Below, piece after piece: positions 44,291 to 55,000 of a stretch of DNA of 64,000 nucleotides. Every line of letters begins with the position of its first letter. Position 1 is the stretch's first letter. Source of the stretch: Paractinoplanes brasiliensis. GTDB taxonomy: Bacteria > Actinomycetota > Actinomycetes > Mycobacteriales > Micromonosporaceae. The position numbers were made by a program, and so were the translations under genes. The stretch spans positions 1,674,001 through 1,738,000 of the forward strand of contig NZ_SNWR01000001.1 of the NCBI RefSeq assembly GCF_004362215.1. Direction: 5' to 3'. Below the pieces are notes generated by a model. It made no database searches. It saw only the letters and a list, made by a program, of their open reading frames with translations, and was not told where the DNA came from.

Positions 44291-44330
44291 CTGCTCCTAT
44301 CCAGAACCCACTGCTCCTATCCAGAACCCA
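44291..44330. repeat. exact 20-bp tandem duplication
   Basis: CTGCTCCTATCCAGAACCCA occurs twice head to tail (44291-44310 and 44311-44330), followed by a degenerate third start. It lies in the 168-bp gap between the methyltransferase and azlD stops, which otherwise holds nothing I recognise. Confidence 0.8.
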
Positions 44331-44443
44331 CCGCTCCCTGGGGGGCTTCCCCCGCCACGGCCACAAGTGTGACGGCTGGTTGCGATCTTTGCGGGGTGCC
44401 GGGGCCCGCGCTGTGGATGACCGCGCGACTGTGGATATCGACG

Positions 44444-44752
44444 TTATTCGATTCCGGCTGCTCGGAGCAGGGCTGCGGTCGCCGCGGCGGCCACAACCAC
44501 GACGACGAACGTGGCCTTCCGCCAAGCCAGCAAGGCCCCGACGACGACACCGGCCGGGCGGGCCACCCCGGCGAAGCCGCTGCCGGCCATCAACGTCGAC
44601 GTGGCGGCCAGCGCGGTCAGCAGGGCGGCGGCGGCCATCGGGAGCAGACGTTGCAGGCTGTCGGAGAGCTCCATGCGTTCACGCAGCAGCACCCCACCGA
44701 GGCGCATCGTGTACGTGCCGACGCCGAGCACGATGATCGCGGCCAGCATCAT
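44444..44752 (-). CDS. azlD: branched-chain amino acid exporter small subunit
   Basis: 102-residue AzlD-type membrane protein with four hydrophobic segments. GTYTMRLGGVLLRERMELSD is the conserved loop after helix one. It pairs with AzlC to export branched-chain amino acids or analogues. The start is the ATG-ATG pair at 44752/44749, preceded by CGGAGGG seven bases upstream within a 56-bp repeat. Three upstream repeat copies carry near-identical start regions. The original start was probably the ATG at 44920 (MAHAAVIVLGVGT), now cut off by a stop. Confidence 0.85.
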   Translation of the reverse strand: MMLAAIIVLGVGTYTMRLGGVLLRERMELSDSLQRLLPMAAAALLTALAATSTLMAGSGFAGVARPAGVVVGALLAWRKATFVVVVVAAAATAALLRAAGIE

Positions 44753-44924
44753 GCGACAGCCCTCCGACAGGTGCCGACGCCGAGCACCATGATCGCGGCC
44801 AGCATCATGCGACAGCCCTCCGACAGGTGCCGACGCCGAGCACCATGACCGCGGCCAGCATCATGCGACAGCCCTCCGACAGGTGCCGACGCCGAGCACG
44901 ATGACCGCGGCGTGCGCCATGCGG
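44715..44924 (-). repeat. 56-bp tandem repeat copying the azlD start region
   Basis: Three full 56-bp units (44715-44770, 44771-44826, 44827-44882) and a partial fourth (from 44883). Copies differ by only one or two bases. Each unit contains, in the minus direction, CGGAGGG, then 7 nt, ATGATG and codons for LAA(I/V)(I/M)VLGVGT. Because 56 is not a multiple of 3, each copy shifts frame relative to the next. Confidence 0.9.
44749..44920 (-). other. chain of three coupled 19-codon mini-ORFs leading into azlD
   Basis: Mini-ORF A 44920-44861 begins MAHAA; B 44864-44805 and C 44808-44749 begin MMLAA; each ends VLGVGTCRRAVA. Every stop TGA overlaps the next ATG as ATGA, and C overlaps azlD in the same way. 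Each start has an upstream CGGAGGG (A has GGGGAGGA). Translation of azlD could depend on passage through the chain. Whether the peptides are made is unknown. Confidence 0.5.
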
Positions 44925-44994
44925 CCGTCCTCCCCACGGCGGTTACGGATCTCGGCGGGCCTCGAGGGACGAGCCTCCAGCGGCAGAGAGCGCG

Positions 44995-45657
44995 TCACGG
45001 GGTGGTCCGGAGCGGGCGCAGCAGCGTGAGCAGGCCGAGCAGGGCGCACAGCACCGGCAGCCCGGCCGGCAGCACGGGGGTGGCCAGCACGGCGACGGCG
45101 GCGCCGGTGAGGGCGACGAGCCGGGTGGAACGGTCGCGCAGCGAGGGCAGGATCAGGGCGATCAGCGCGGCCGGGAACGCGGCGTCGAGGCCCAGCGACT
45201 CGTAGTCGCCGACGGCGGAGCCGAGCAGCACGCCGAGGGCGGTTCCCAGGTTCCACGACGTGAACAGGGTGATGCCGATCAGCCAGTACGTGCGGCGGCG
45301 CTGCGCCGGGTCGTCCTCGGCCAGGGTGAACGCCACCACCTCGTCGGTCATCAGGTGGCTGCCGATCAGCCTGTCGCGCCGGCCGGCGCCCATGCTGCTG
45401 CCGATGGCCATGCCGAACGGCAGGTGGCGGGCGTTGAGCAGCAGGCCGGCCAGCACGGCGGCGACGGGACTGGCGGCGAGCAGGCCGACCGCCAGGAACT
45501 GCGCTCCCCCGGCGAACACGACCGTGGACATGAGGAACGGCACCCAGACGGGAAGCCCGTACGCGATGGCGATGGCCCCGAACGAGGCGCCGACGGCCAC
45601 CATGGCCGCCGCGATGGCTGCCGCGTCGCGCACCAGCGTTCGCTGTATCGTACGCAT
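44995..45657 (-). CDS. azlC: branched-chain amino acid exporter large subunit
   Basis: 220-residue AzlC-family permease with about six to seven helices. AVGASFGAIAIAYGLPVWVPFLMS and FAGGAQFLAVGLLA are conserved, as is NARHLPFGMAIGSSM and SHLMTDEVVAFTLA. It forms an exporter with AzlD. ATG 45657 reads MRTIQRTLV; the frame extends upstream into the regulator promoter. An XRE-cupin regulator is divergent over 55 bp. Confidence 0.9.
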   Translation of the reverse strand: MRTIQRTLVRDAAAIAAAMVAVGASFGAIAIAYGLPVWVPFLMSTVVFAGGAQFLAVGLLAASPVAAVLAGLLLNARHLPFGMAIGSSMGAGRRDRLIGSHLMTDEVVAFTLAEDDPAQRRRTYWLIGITLFTSWNLGTALGVLLGSAVGDYESLGLDAAFPAALIALILPSLRDRSTRLVALTGAAVAVLATPVLPAGLPVLCALLGLLTLLRPLRTTP

Positions 45658-45686
45658 AGTTCGAGATACTGAACGATGTGAAGCCC

Positions 45687-45702
45687 GTTCGTCAAACCGA
45701 AC
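45687..45702. promoter_or_regulatory. candidate operator between azlC and its regulator
   Basis: GTTCG (45687-45691) and CGAAC (45698-45702) form an inverted repeat with a 6-nt spacer in the 55-bp divergent gap, placed to act on both promoters. Confidence 0.35.
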
Positions 45703-45712
45703 GACTCGATCG

Positions 45713-46279
45713 ATGGAGCGAACATTGCAGCAGCCCGCGCCTCCGCTCGCCACGATCGCCGCCGCCCTGCGCCGGGAGCGGGAGCGGGCCGGCATCTCGC
45801 TGGCCGAGCTGGCCCGCCGGGCCGGGCTGGCCAAGTCGACGCTGTCGCAGCTGGAGGCCGGCACCGGCAACCCCAGCATCGAGACCCTGTGGTCGCTCGG
45901 AGTGGCGCTCGGCGTGCCGTTCAGCCGCCTGGTCGAGCCGCCCGAGACCCAGGTACGGGTGATCCGGGCCGGTCAGGGGCCACGACTGCAGGCCGACGAG
46001 GCCGACTTCGTGGCGACTCTGCTCGCCGCCGGGTCGCCACACGCCCGCCGCGACCTGTACGTGATGGAGCTCAAGCCCGGCCCGGCCCGCGACGCGCTGG
46101 CCCACATCCCGGGCAGCGTCGAGCACATCGTGCTGGCGTCCGGCCGGATCAAGGTGGGCCCGGTCGGCGAGCAGGTCGAGCTGAGGGCGGGCGACTACGT
46201 GACCTTCCCCGGCGACGTCGACCACCACTACGAGGCCCTCGAGCCGTCCTGGGCCGTCCTCGTGATGGAGCACCGCTGA
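45713..46279 (+). CDS. XRE-family regulator with cupin domain
   Basis: 188-residue regulator. The N-terminal XRE helix-turn-helix runs through GISLAELARRAGLAKSTLSQLEAGTGNPSIETLW. The C-terminal cupin (about 110-188) has GSVEHIVLASGRIKVG and DYVTFPGDVDHHYEAL, giving a plausible metal or ligand site. This arrangement is common for regulators of azlCD-like amino-acid exporters, so it likely senses an amino acid or derivative and controls the divergent azlCD. Confidence 0.88.
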   Translation: MERTLQQPAPPLATIAAALRRERERAGISLAELARRAGLAKSTLSQLEAGTGNPSIETLWSLGVALGVPFSRLVEPPETQVRVIRAGQGPRLQADEADFVATLLAAGSPHARRDLYVMELKPGPARDALAHIPGSVEHIVLASGRIKVGPVGEQVELRAGDYVTFPGDVDHHYEALEPSWAVLVMEHR

Positions 46280-46280
46280 T

Positions 46281-47234
46281 TCAGCGCGCGTCGGTGTAGA
46301 GGCGGGCCACCACGTCCTCGATATCGGGTTCAACGACGGACAGATCCCGTACGGGGGCCGCGTTGACCAGGGCCGCCACCGCCGAACCGGCCGCGATCGA
46401 CTCCAGCGCGAACGTGACCCGGTGACCCTCGGCCTCGGCCGAGATCAGGGTGGCGCCGGGCAGCGCGAAGTCCGGCGGCAGCGGCGATTCCAGGTCGGCG
46501 ACCAGGCGACGCCTCGACCCGTACCGGGAATGAAGGTCCTCGATCGTTCCGTCGTGCACCACCCGGCCGTGGTCGATGACGATCAGCCGCTTGCAGAGTC
46601 GCTCGATGTCGGCCAGGTCGTGCGTGGTGAGCACCAGCGTGGTGTCGCCGGCCCGGCCCAGCTCGCCGAGGAACGAGCGCACCGCCTGCTTGCTGACCAC
46701 GTCGAGCCCGATCGTCGGCTCGTCGAGGAACAGCACCTCGGGGCCGTGCAGCAGGGCGGCCGTCAGTTCGCCGCGCATGCGCTGGCCGAGCGAGAGCTGG
46801 CGTACGGGGGTGTCCAGGAACTCGTCGAGGTCGAGCAGGTCACGGCAGCGGCGCAGGCGGGACTCGTGATCTGCGGCGGGCACCCGATAAACGTGGCGGA
46901 GCAGCCGGAACGAGTCGCGCAACGGCAGATCCCACCACAGCTGGGAACGCTGCCCGAACACGACGCCGATCCGCAGGGCCAGCCTGGTCCGCTGCGGCAC
47001 CGGGCTCAGCCCGCACACCGAGACCTCGCCGCCGGACGGGGCGAGCACGCCGGTCAGCATCTTGAGAGTGGTCGACTTGCCCGCGCCGTTCGGGCCGATA
47101 TAACCCACCATTTCACCCGCGGCTATCGACAGGCTGACCCCGTCGACCGCCGCGAGCAGGCGTTTCTCACGGCGGAAACGGCCTGTTTTGACCCGTACGG
47201 CGAAGGTTTTGCGCAGTTCCCGCATCTCGATCAT
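46281..47234 (-). CDS. ABC-2 exporter ATP-binding protein
   Basis: 317-residue ATPase. Walker A GPNGAGKST, Q-loop VFGQRSQLWWD, signature LSLGQRMRGELTAALL and Walker B VLFLDEPTIGLD are intact, then the H-loop TTHDLADIE. The C-terminal about 90 residues form an extra domain. It powers two membrane subunits encoded just upstream. ATG 47234 overlaps the permease stop by ATGA. The family exports hydrophobic compounds or lipids; substrate unknown. Confidence 0.9.
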   Translation of the reverse strand: MIEMRELRKTFAVRVKTGRFRREKRLLAAVDGVSLSIAAGEMVGYIGPNGAGKSTTLKMLTGVLAPSGGEVSVCGLSPVPQRTRLALRIGVVFGQRSQLWWDLPLRDSFRLLRHVYRVPAADHESRLRRCRDLLDLDEFLDTPVRQLSLGQRMRGELTAALLHGPEVLFLDEPTIGLDVVSKQAVRSFLGELGRAGDTTLVLTTHDLADIERLCKRLIVIDHGRVVHDGTIEDLHSRYGSRRRLVADLESPLPPDFALPGATLISAEAEGHRVTFALESIAAGSAVAALVNAAPVRDLSVVEPDIEDVVARLYTDAR

Positions 47235-48031
47235 GAGCCGGTGCTCCGGTAGTGCCGCACGCCAATCCTCCAGACGAACCCGGCAATCCCCGCGGCGGCC
47301 AGCGCCACCAGCGGCGACAGGTAACCCGCCCAGGCCGGCAGACCGAGCGGGTCGGCGCGCCCGAGCAGCGTCAGCGCCGGGTGATAACTCACAAAACCGA
47401 ACCCCAGCCCGTACGCGAAAATCGCGCGGAACCAGGTGCCGTAAACCGTGATCGGGTACGAGGTGAAGTCGCGACCGCCGTACGTGAAAGCCGCCCCGAC
47501 CTCGCCCGAGTCGACCCACCAGAACGCGAGGCTGGCGCTCAGCACGAAGATCGACCCGAAGAAGACGGCGCCGGCGAGCGGGGCCACGATCAGCAGGACG
47601 ACGTTCCCGGCCGTCCAGGCGATGTCGTTGCTCGCCACGGCGACGACCAGCACGGCGAGGCCGACGACGAAACGCATCAGCTTGCGCAACGGCAGATCGG
47701 CGATCACCAGCTGGGGCAGGATGCCGAGGGGGCGCACCAGCACGGAATCCAGCGTTCCCATTCGCACGTACGTCTTGAGCTGGTCGATGTTGCCGACGGT
47801 GAGATCCGCGAGCACGAAGCCGGACGCCGTCAGCCCGGTCATCAGCAACGCCTCACCGAGCGTGAACCCGCCCACGACCTTGGCCGCGTGGAAGAGCACG
47901 AAAATCGTGGAGACGTCGACCGCCGTGGCGCCCGCGTTGGTGAGCAATTCCACCGCGAAAGAGGCCCTGTACGTGGTGGCGCTGCGGAACCTTCCCCCGA
48001 TCAGAGCGGCGTACGGCTTGAGGTCAGCCAC
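47231..48031 (-). CDS. ABC-2 exporter membrane subunit 1
   Basis: 266-residue permease with six hydrophobic segments. YAALIGGRFRSATTYRASFAVELL leads the first helix. VRMGTLDSVLVRPLGILPQLV is a motif typical of this ABC-2 family (DUF990-like). GTG 48031 lies inside the end of the second permease gene (8-bp overlap), and its stop overlaps the ATPase start, so all three are coupled. Confidence 0.85.
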   Translation of the reverse strand: MADLKPYAALIGGRFRSATTYRASFAVELLTNAGATAVDVSTIFVLFHAAKVVGGFTLGEALLMTGLTASGFVLADLTVGNIDQLKTYVRMGTLDSVLVRPLGILPQLVIADLPLRKLMRFVVGLAVLVVAVASNDIAWTAGNVVLLIVAPLAGAVFFGSIFVLSASLAFWWVDSGEVGAAFTYGGRDFTSYPITVYGTWFRAIFAYGLGFGFVSYHPALTLLGRADPLGLPAWAGYLSPLVALAAAGIAGFVWRIGVRHYRSTGS

Positions 48032-48836
48032 CCTGCACCACCAGCTTGCGCTCGGCCCGGCGCTGTACCACACCCGCGAGCGCGACCATGATCACGGCCC
48101 AGACCGCCTGCAACCCGACCAGTCCCGCCTGCAGCGCCGGGCCGTCCCGCTCGACCAGCACGTCGAGTGGCGTCTGCAACAGTCCGGGGATCGGGGTCGC
48201 CACCCAGAGAGTGACGGTCAGCCACTCCGGGAGCAGGCGCAACGGGAAGTACAGGCCGGCCAGCACACCGGAGCTGAGCGTCCAGAACATCAGCGGGCCG
48301 CGGGCGTCGCCGAGCCAGTACGCGGTCGCGTTGACCAGATAACGACACCCGTAACAGCCGACAACCGCCAGCAACACAGAAGCCGCGAAAAGCGGCACGG
48401 TCTGCCAGCGCGACGGCGCGACCAGCGGAAACGCCAGCGCCCCGACGATCACCGGCGGCACGAACCGGGTCAGCGTCTGATAACCGGCGCGGCCCAGGTC
48501 AGCGGCCAGATAGGCGGTCACCGGCGGGACCGGGCGCAGCAGGTCGGCGGCGATGTCACCGGTCCGGATCCGCTCGGCCAGGTCGTTCCAGCCCCACAAG
48601 CCGACCACGTTCAGTAACCCCTGCCCCACCCAGACGAAGGTGGCGAGCTGCCGTGCGTCGTAACCGCCCGCTACGCCCCCGGCTGCCCCCGCCGCAACGG
48701 CCAGGAGCACGTAGCAGCGAAGAAAGCCGAAGACTATGTTGGTGAACGATCCGGCCACCGTTGCCTGCCGATAGGTCGCGTAGCGCCGGAAACCCGACCA
48801 CATTAATGCACCGAAAGTAGCGACGGAGGCTCTCAT
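48024..48836 (-). CDS. ABC-2 exporter membrane subunit 2
   Basis: 270-residue permease, paralogous in layout to subunit 1: a leading FGALMWSGFRRYATYRQATVAGSFTNIVFGFL, then IRTGDIAADLLRPVPPVTAYLA, the same RP motif as in the partner. It is the first gene of the three-gene exporter operon. ATG 48836 starts MRASVATFG. The exporter lies divergently from the giant WG-repeat gene with a 186-bp gap. Confidence 0.85.
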   Translation of the reverse strand: MRASVATFGALMWSGFRRYATYRQATVAGSFTNIVFGFLRCYVLLAVAAGAAGGVAGGYDARQLATFVWVGQGLLNVVGLWGWNDLAERIRTGDIAADLLRPVPPVTAYLAADLGRAGYQTLTRFVPPVIVGALAFPLVAPSRWQTVPLFAASVLLAVVGCYGCRYLVNATAYWLGDARGPLMFWTLSSGVLAGLYFPLRLLPEWLTVTLWVATPIPGLLQTPLDVLVERDGPALQAGLVGLQAVWAVIMVALAGVVQRRAERKLVVQGG

Positions 48837-49022
48837 CGGACGGCGAGGGGAGATCGTCGGCACGCTGGCGCCAAGCCCGTTCACGCCGTTAATCTCCTCT
48901 CCTGCAGTAGAGCCGGGCGACTCTACCCGGCATGCCGGACGCCCACCGCACAATTTCGACCAGAAGTGGAAGTTCGCCGTGACGGAGCGTCGCCATTCGC
49001 CGGGCCTCACCCTGGGTGCCCG

Positions 49023-52000
49023 ATGAGCGGCTGGGGCGCTTGGGCCGACGAGCCGGCCTGGGTCTACGAGATCACCTGGGAGTGGGAGCCACAGCCCGGG
49101 CAGCGCTACCCGGGCGACCCGGGCAAGCGCAAGGCGGTGCACCGGCCGGTCTACGAGGCGTCCGAGGCGGGGCCGGCCTCGGCGCCGGCCTCCTGGTCCG
49201 ACGCGCCGCAGTCGTCCGCCGGGGACGCTGCCGGCTCGCGCCCGGGTTCCCCGAGGCCGGACGCGCCGCGCTCGAACTGGCCGGGTGCAGCGGGCTCGCG
49301 TCCCGATCCCGCGCGCGCGGGATCCACGCCCGGTCCGGCGGAGTCCACGTCCCGCCGGGAGGAGCCGCTGTGGAACAGGCCCGCCGGGGTGTTGCCCGAG
49401 CAGCGGCGCGGTGACTCCTACCGCGATGGTGCACAGTTCCGTGAGGCGCAGGGGCGCGAGTCCGGGCCGCCTTCCGGGCCGCGTCCACCGCAGTATCGGG
49501 CCGGTGGCCAGGTTCCCGTGACTCCCGGTCACTCCTCCCCGCAGCAGGGCACTTCACCTCGCCCGCCGGCCGCTCGGGGTGGCTCGGCGCCGGTTTCCCC
49601 GCCGCCCGCGGCATCCAGCTCGTATTACGGCCGTCGGCAGGCACCGGAGCAGCAGCCCCCGGTCGGGCCGCGCCCCGTGTCCCCGTCCGCCGCCGTGTAC
49701 GGAAGTGCCCGCCCGGCCCCGGCCGACGCCTTCCCGTCCCGGCCCGGCGCGCGCCCAGCCCCGGCCCCCGGCCGGCGCGACGACGCCCCGTTCGACCTGC
49801 GCCCGGCCCCGGCCGAGCGCAACACCCCGGCCCAGGCCCGTCCCGCGCCGCAGCCGACCAGGATGACGCCGTCGCGGCCCGGGGCTCCCTCGCCGGTGTA
49901 CCCGCAGTCACCGGGCCAGACGCCCGGACAGCAGCCGCCGGACCGGACTGCCGGGTCGCGGGCGCCGGGTCAGACGGCGGCATCCGCGCGCCCGCCGGCC
50001 GGGCCGGCCCAGCCCGGGGCGAACCACCCGATGTCCGCCGTGCCGGACGACCAGGGTCCCCGCCGGCCCGCCTATCCGCCGCGGCCCGACGCCGTCCACC
50101 CGGCCTCGGCCCAGCCTGTTCCGCCGCGGCCGCAGCAGACCGGCTATGCGCCTCCGGGACAGCCGAACACCGCCCGTCCGTTCTCGCCGCAGCCGCCACG
50201 CGCGGGCCACCCGCCACGGCCGGACGCGATGGGCCCGGCCCAGCCGGGTGCCGTACGCCCGGCCTCCGCACCCGTGCCACCACGGCCAGACGCCGTCCAC
50301 TCGGCATCCGCGCCGCCACGACCGGACGCCGTCCACCCGGCTTCCGCGCAACCCGTGCCACCACGACCGGACACTGTTCATCCGGCTTCCGCGCCGCCAC
50401 GACCGGACGCCGCCCACCCGGCATCCGCGCCGCCACGACCGGACGCCGCCCACCCGGCATCCGCGCAACCCGGGGCGCCGCGGCCGGTGTCGGGGCAAAC
50501 CGCGAGCAGCTATCCGGCATCCGCCCAGCCGTATGCGGGCTACCCGACGGCGGGTCACCCCGGTTCCTCGGGGCCTCAGCCGGGTTCCGGGCAGCCCTAC
50601 CCGACTTCGGGCGGGCCTGCGCCGTCGCATCCCGCGCCCGGCGAGCCGCACACCGGCGGCCCGGGAAGCATCAACCCCCGTTCCGCACAGCCCTACCCGG
50701 CATCCGACCAGCCGCGCCGGGAAAGCGACGAATACCGCTCGATCGAGCCGCACACCGGCACCCCGGGAAGCATCAACCCGCGTTCCGCACAGCCCTACCC
50801 GTCGTCCGACCGGCTGCGCCGGGAAAGCGACGAATACCGCTCGATCGAGCCGCACACCGGCACCCCGGGAAGCATCAACCCGCGTTCCGCACAGCCCTAC
50901 CCGTCGTCCGACCGGCTGCGCCGGGAAAGCGACGAATACCGCTCGGTCGAGGGTGGGCGAGGCCCGGATCAGCTCCGTGACCAGGGCTGGACCGCGCCGC
51001 GTGAGAGTGCGGCCGATCAGCGGGCGATCGACGAGCCGGGCCGGGCCGGGGACTACCGTGCCGAGCCCTACGGCGCTGAGAACCCTCCGGCGCCGGGCGA
51101 GGTCTACGACCCGTCGGTCGGGCCGGTGTCGACGCTTCCGGGCGGGCAGCCGTCCGAGGGCATCGAACCGGTGACAGGCCCGCCGAGCACGGAGCCGCGC
51201 CCCGGCGACGCCACCTGGAGCGGCTCGGTGTGGGATCGCCCCGCCACGCCGGAAAGCACCGAACCCGTCCGTGCCCAGGGCTCACCCACGGTCCCCGCGT
51301 CCCCGGCCCCCGCCGAACCGGCCGAGGACGCCCAAGAACCCCACGGCCTGGGCTGGCTGCTGTCCCAGAGCGGCCTCGGCGCGATCACGCCCTTGCCTCC
51401 GCCGAACCCCCAGCCGGTCAGCGGGCCCCCGGCGGCCCAGCCGGTCGTCATCGAGCCCCTCGACAACGACCCGGTCTCCGGGCCACCGCTCGCCTTCCGG
51501 CCGACATCGGCGCAGCCCGCCGCCACCGACCCGGTCTCCGCGCAGCCGTCCGGCGCGCCGCCGGTCTCGGCAGAGCCGTCCGACCCCCGGCCGTTCTCCG
51601 CCCAGCCGTCCGCGACCCGGCCGTTCTCCGCACTTCCGACTGCGGCCCGGCCGGTCTCGGCGCAACCGACCGCGCCCCAGCAAGTTTCCGCGCAGCCGGT
51701 CTCGACGCAGCCGTCCGCGACCGAGCAGGTCTCGGCGCAGCCGTCCGGGTTCCGGCCGGCCTCGGGACAGCCCGTCGGTCCGGAGCCGATCTCGGCCCAG
51801 CACTCCGCGCCGGCCCAGGTGCCGGCTCAGCCGACGGCGTCCCGGCCGGTGTCCGCGCAGCCTGATGCCGTTGAGCAGACGTCCACTGCGCGGTCGGTCC
51901 CCGGGCATTCTGGTGGGGCATGGCCGGTCTCGGCCCAGCCCGCTGCGGGCGGCTCGGGGTGGGACAGCGACGGCCCGCGAGCCGGATCGGCACACCCGAT

Positions 52001-55000
52001 CGCCGGTGGGCCGGGGTGGGCCGACGGTGCGGGGTCAGCGGACGCTGACCAGGATCGGCCGGTCAGCGGCGGGCCGGGATCGCAGGACTGGTTCGTGCCC
52101 TCGGGTGCGCACCCCATCGTGGTTCCCCGGCAGAGCCAGGACGAGCCCACCGATCATGTTTCCTCGGATCCGGCGACGGAGAACCGGTTGTACGAGGACC
52201 TGCCCTACGCCGACTACGACGAGCCGATTGCCGTCCAGGCGGTTCCCGGCACGACACGCCCCGTCTCTGACCACTCGGTTTCGGGGCCGTCCACGCACGC
52301 CCAGCCGATCACCGTCGAGCCGGTTTCCACGTCTCCGGCCGAGCCCGCGGACCCACAGCAGTTCTCAGCACGGCCGTTCTCAGCGCGGCCTGTCTCAGCA
52401 CAACCCGTATCGGCCCAACCTGTATCGGCCCAGCCCACGCCAACACCACCGGTGTCGGCCCGGCCGGTGTCGGCCCGGCCCGTGTCAGCGCAGCCCATGT
52501 CATCCGATTCCATGTCGGCGCAGCCCGTGTCGGCCGAGCCCGTGTCGGCGCATCCCACGTCGGCGCAGCCCGTATCGGCCCAGCCCGTATCGGCCCAGCC
52601 CGCATCAGCCCAGCCAACGTCGGCGCAGCCCGCGTCAGCCCAGCCGGTATCAGCCCAGCCAACGTCGGCGCAGCCCCTATCAGCCCAGCCCGTATCAGCC
52701 CAGCCAACGTCGGCACAGCCCGCATCAACCCCGCAGACGGAAGCACAGCCCGCCACGGCGCAGCCGGTTTCCGCAGCGCCCGCCGACTCGCGGCCGGCTT
52801 CGGGTCAGTGGGTCGATCGTGGGCACCTGGACGCGTACGCGGATCAGCCGGGACCGGAGCGAGCTGAAGGCCGGCCGGACATTGCCCACCCCGTCTCCGC
52901 GGCGCCGTTCCCCGCCGAGTCCGAGGCCGCGCGGGTCACTGAGCCGCAAGCAGACCGGTTCGCCGACACTGGCGCTGCTCCGGGCGAGTCGGCCGAGACG
53001 CCGGCCCAGCCGGGCGACCGCACCGCCGGGAGCTACTTGGAGCCGGAAGGCCGATTCGAGGCCGACGCGGCTGAGGGAGACGGCGAGCCGTTCGACGCCG
53101 AGATCGTCGAACCGGAGATCGACGACGATGAGCCGGCCGTCCTGCGCGCCGCCCAGATGGCCGGCAACGACGACATTGTGGACGCCGAGCTTGTCGAGGA
53201 CGCCCCCGACTCCGTCGCCGTCCGGGAGACGACGCGCGCCATCTCGGCCGAGGCTCACAGCGGTGAGGTCACCGAGCGGGTTCACGCGGCCGATGACGCG
53301 TCCCGAAACGGCGGGCCGGAAGACGTCGAGGCGGGGGCCGACCAGCCGGACGACGTTGCCACGCCGGTCACGGAACCGGGCAACACCGGCACGCCAATCG
53401 ACCAAGCGGACAACACCACTACGCGGGCCGACGAAGCGGACGAGGACAACACCACTACGCGGGCTGACGAAGCGGACGAGGACATCACGCCGGCCGGGGA
53501 AACGGACAAGGGCAGCGCACCCGACGCGGATGTGAGCGAGGACTCCACACCCGCCGAGGACACGCGGTCAGGCGTGGACCCGGACGTGGACGCTACGCGC
53601 GCCGAAGACACCGCGCCGGCCGAGGACACGGGCCAGGACACCGCGCCGGCCGAGGACGCGGGCCAGGACAACCCGGCGGCCGAGGACACGAGCACAGACA
53701 GCCCGACCTCCGACAACGCCGGCGAGAACACCGAGCCGGCCGAGGACACGAGCCGGCACGACTCGGCAACGGACGCGGGCACGGACGCCACCGAAGCAGG
53801 CGTGGACGCGGCGCCGGCCGGGCAGGTGAGCCAGGACGTTCCGGCTGCCCAAGAGGCGAGCGAAGGCGCGAAAGAGGACGAGGACGGGGAACGCGAGGAC
53901 GCGGGTGCGCAGGCTCCGGCGTACGCGCGAAAGCCCATCAGGCAGCGGCGCGAGCAGGTGGCCGACCCGCGCAACCGCAGGACCGACCCGGAGCAGATCC
54001 TCGCGGCCTACCCGGTGACCTACGACCCGCTGACCCTGCGCGAGCAGATCGAGGACGACGAGCCCATGTGGGTGGTCATCGACCGGCTCACCGACAAGCT
54101 GGAGTACGCCGAGCGGGACGCCGACCGGGCACGGCTGCTGAGTTTGCGCGCGGTGGCTTCGCGGCTGCTCAACGACCTCGGCCCGGCGCTGGAGGACGCG
54201 ACGGCGGCGCTCGCCCATGCCGAGGCGACCGGCGATCTCGTACGGGTGGCGACCGTCAAGGCGCGTCTCGGGCACGTGCTGCTGTGGCGTGGGGAGCACG
54301 CCGAGGCCGATCGGGTTTTCGAGGAGGCTGATTCGGCCGAGCTGCCGGCCCGGTTGCGCGCCGAGGTGCAGGAGCTGGCCGGGCGGTCGGCGTTCGAGCA
54401 GGGGCGTTACCTGGAGGCCGTCAACCACCTGGAGCTCGCCCTTGACCTGCGGAAGGGCGCCGACCCGGACCTCGTCGAGCGGATCGAGCTGGCCCTCGAC
54501 ACGATCACCGCGCGAGCGGCGAAGGGCTGGGGGCCGTACCCGCGGACCCGCGACGAGATCGTGGGCAAGCCGGCGCAGGCGCGGCCGTTGCGGGACGACG
54601 CGTCGGGGCTGTGGGGCTATCCGGGGTTGCTGACGCCGCAGTTCGCTCAGGCGCAGCCGTTCGCGGACGGCGTGGCGTGGGTGCGCCGGCCGGAGGCGCA
54701 GGCCTGGGAGCTGATCGACGCGGCGGGGCGGCTGCTCGTGGACGCGTCGGCCGGGTACCGGGCGGCGGGCCGGTTCTCGGACGGGCTGGCCTGGGTGTCG
54801 CGGGACGACGCGGGCGGCTGGTACGCGATCGACAAGCAGAACCGGGTGATCGTGCCGGGCGGGTTCGACGACGCGCGGCCGTTCCACAACGGGCTGGCGC
54901 TGGTGCGGCGGGGCGGCTGGGGCGTGGTCGACCGGCACGCCCGGCCGGTGGTGCTGCCGCAGTTCCGGGCGTTCGCGACCATGCTGGCCTCGGGCGAGCC

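Noticed and set aside
50281..50470. possible CRISPR-like array from regularly spaced repeats
   Set aside because: Repeats are in-frame peptide-coding units (RPDA(V/A)HPASA) without unique spacers or cas genes.
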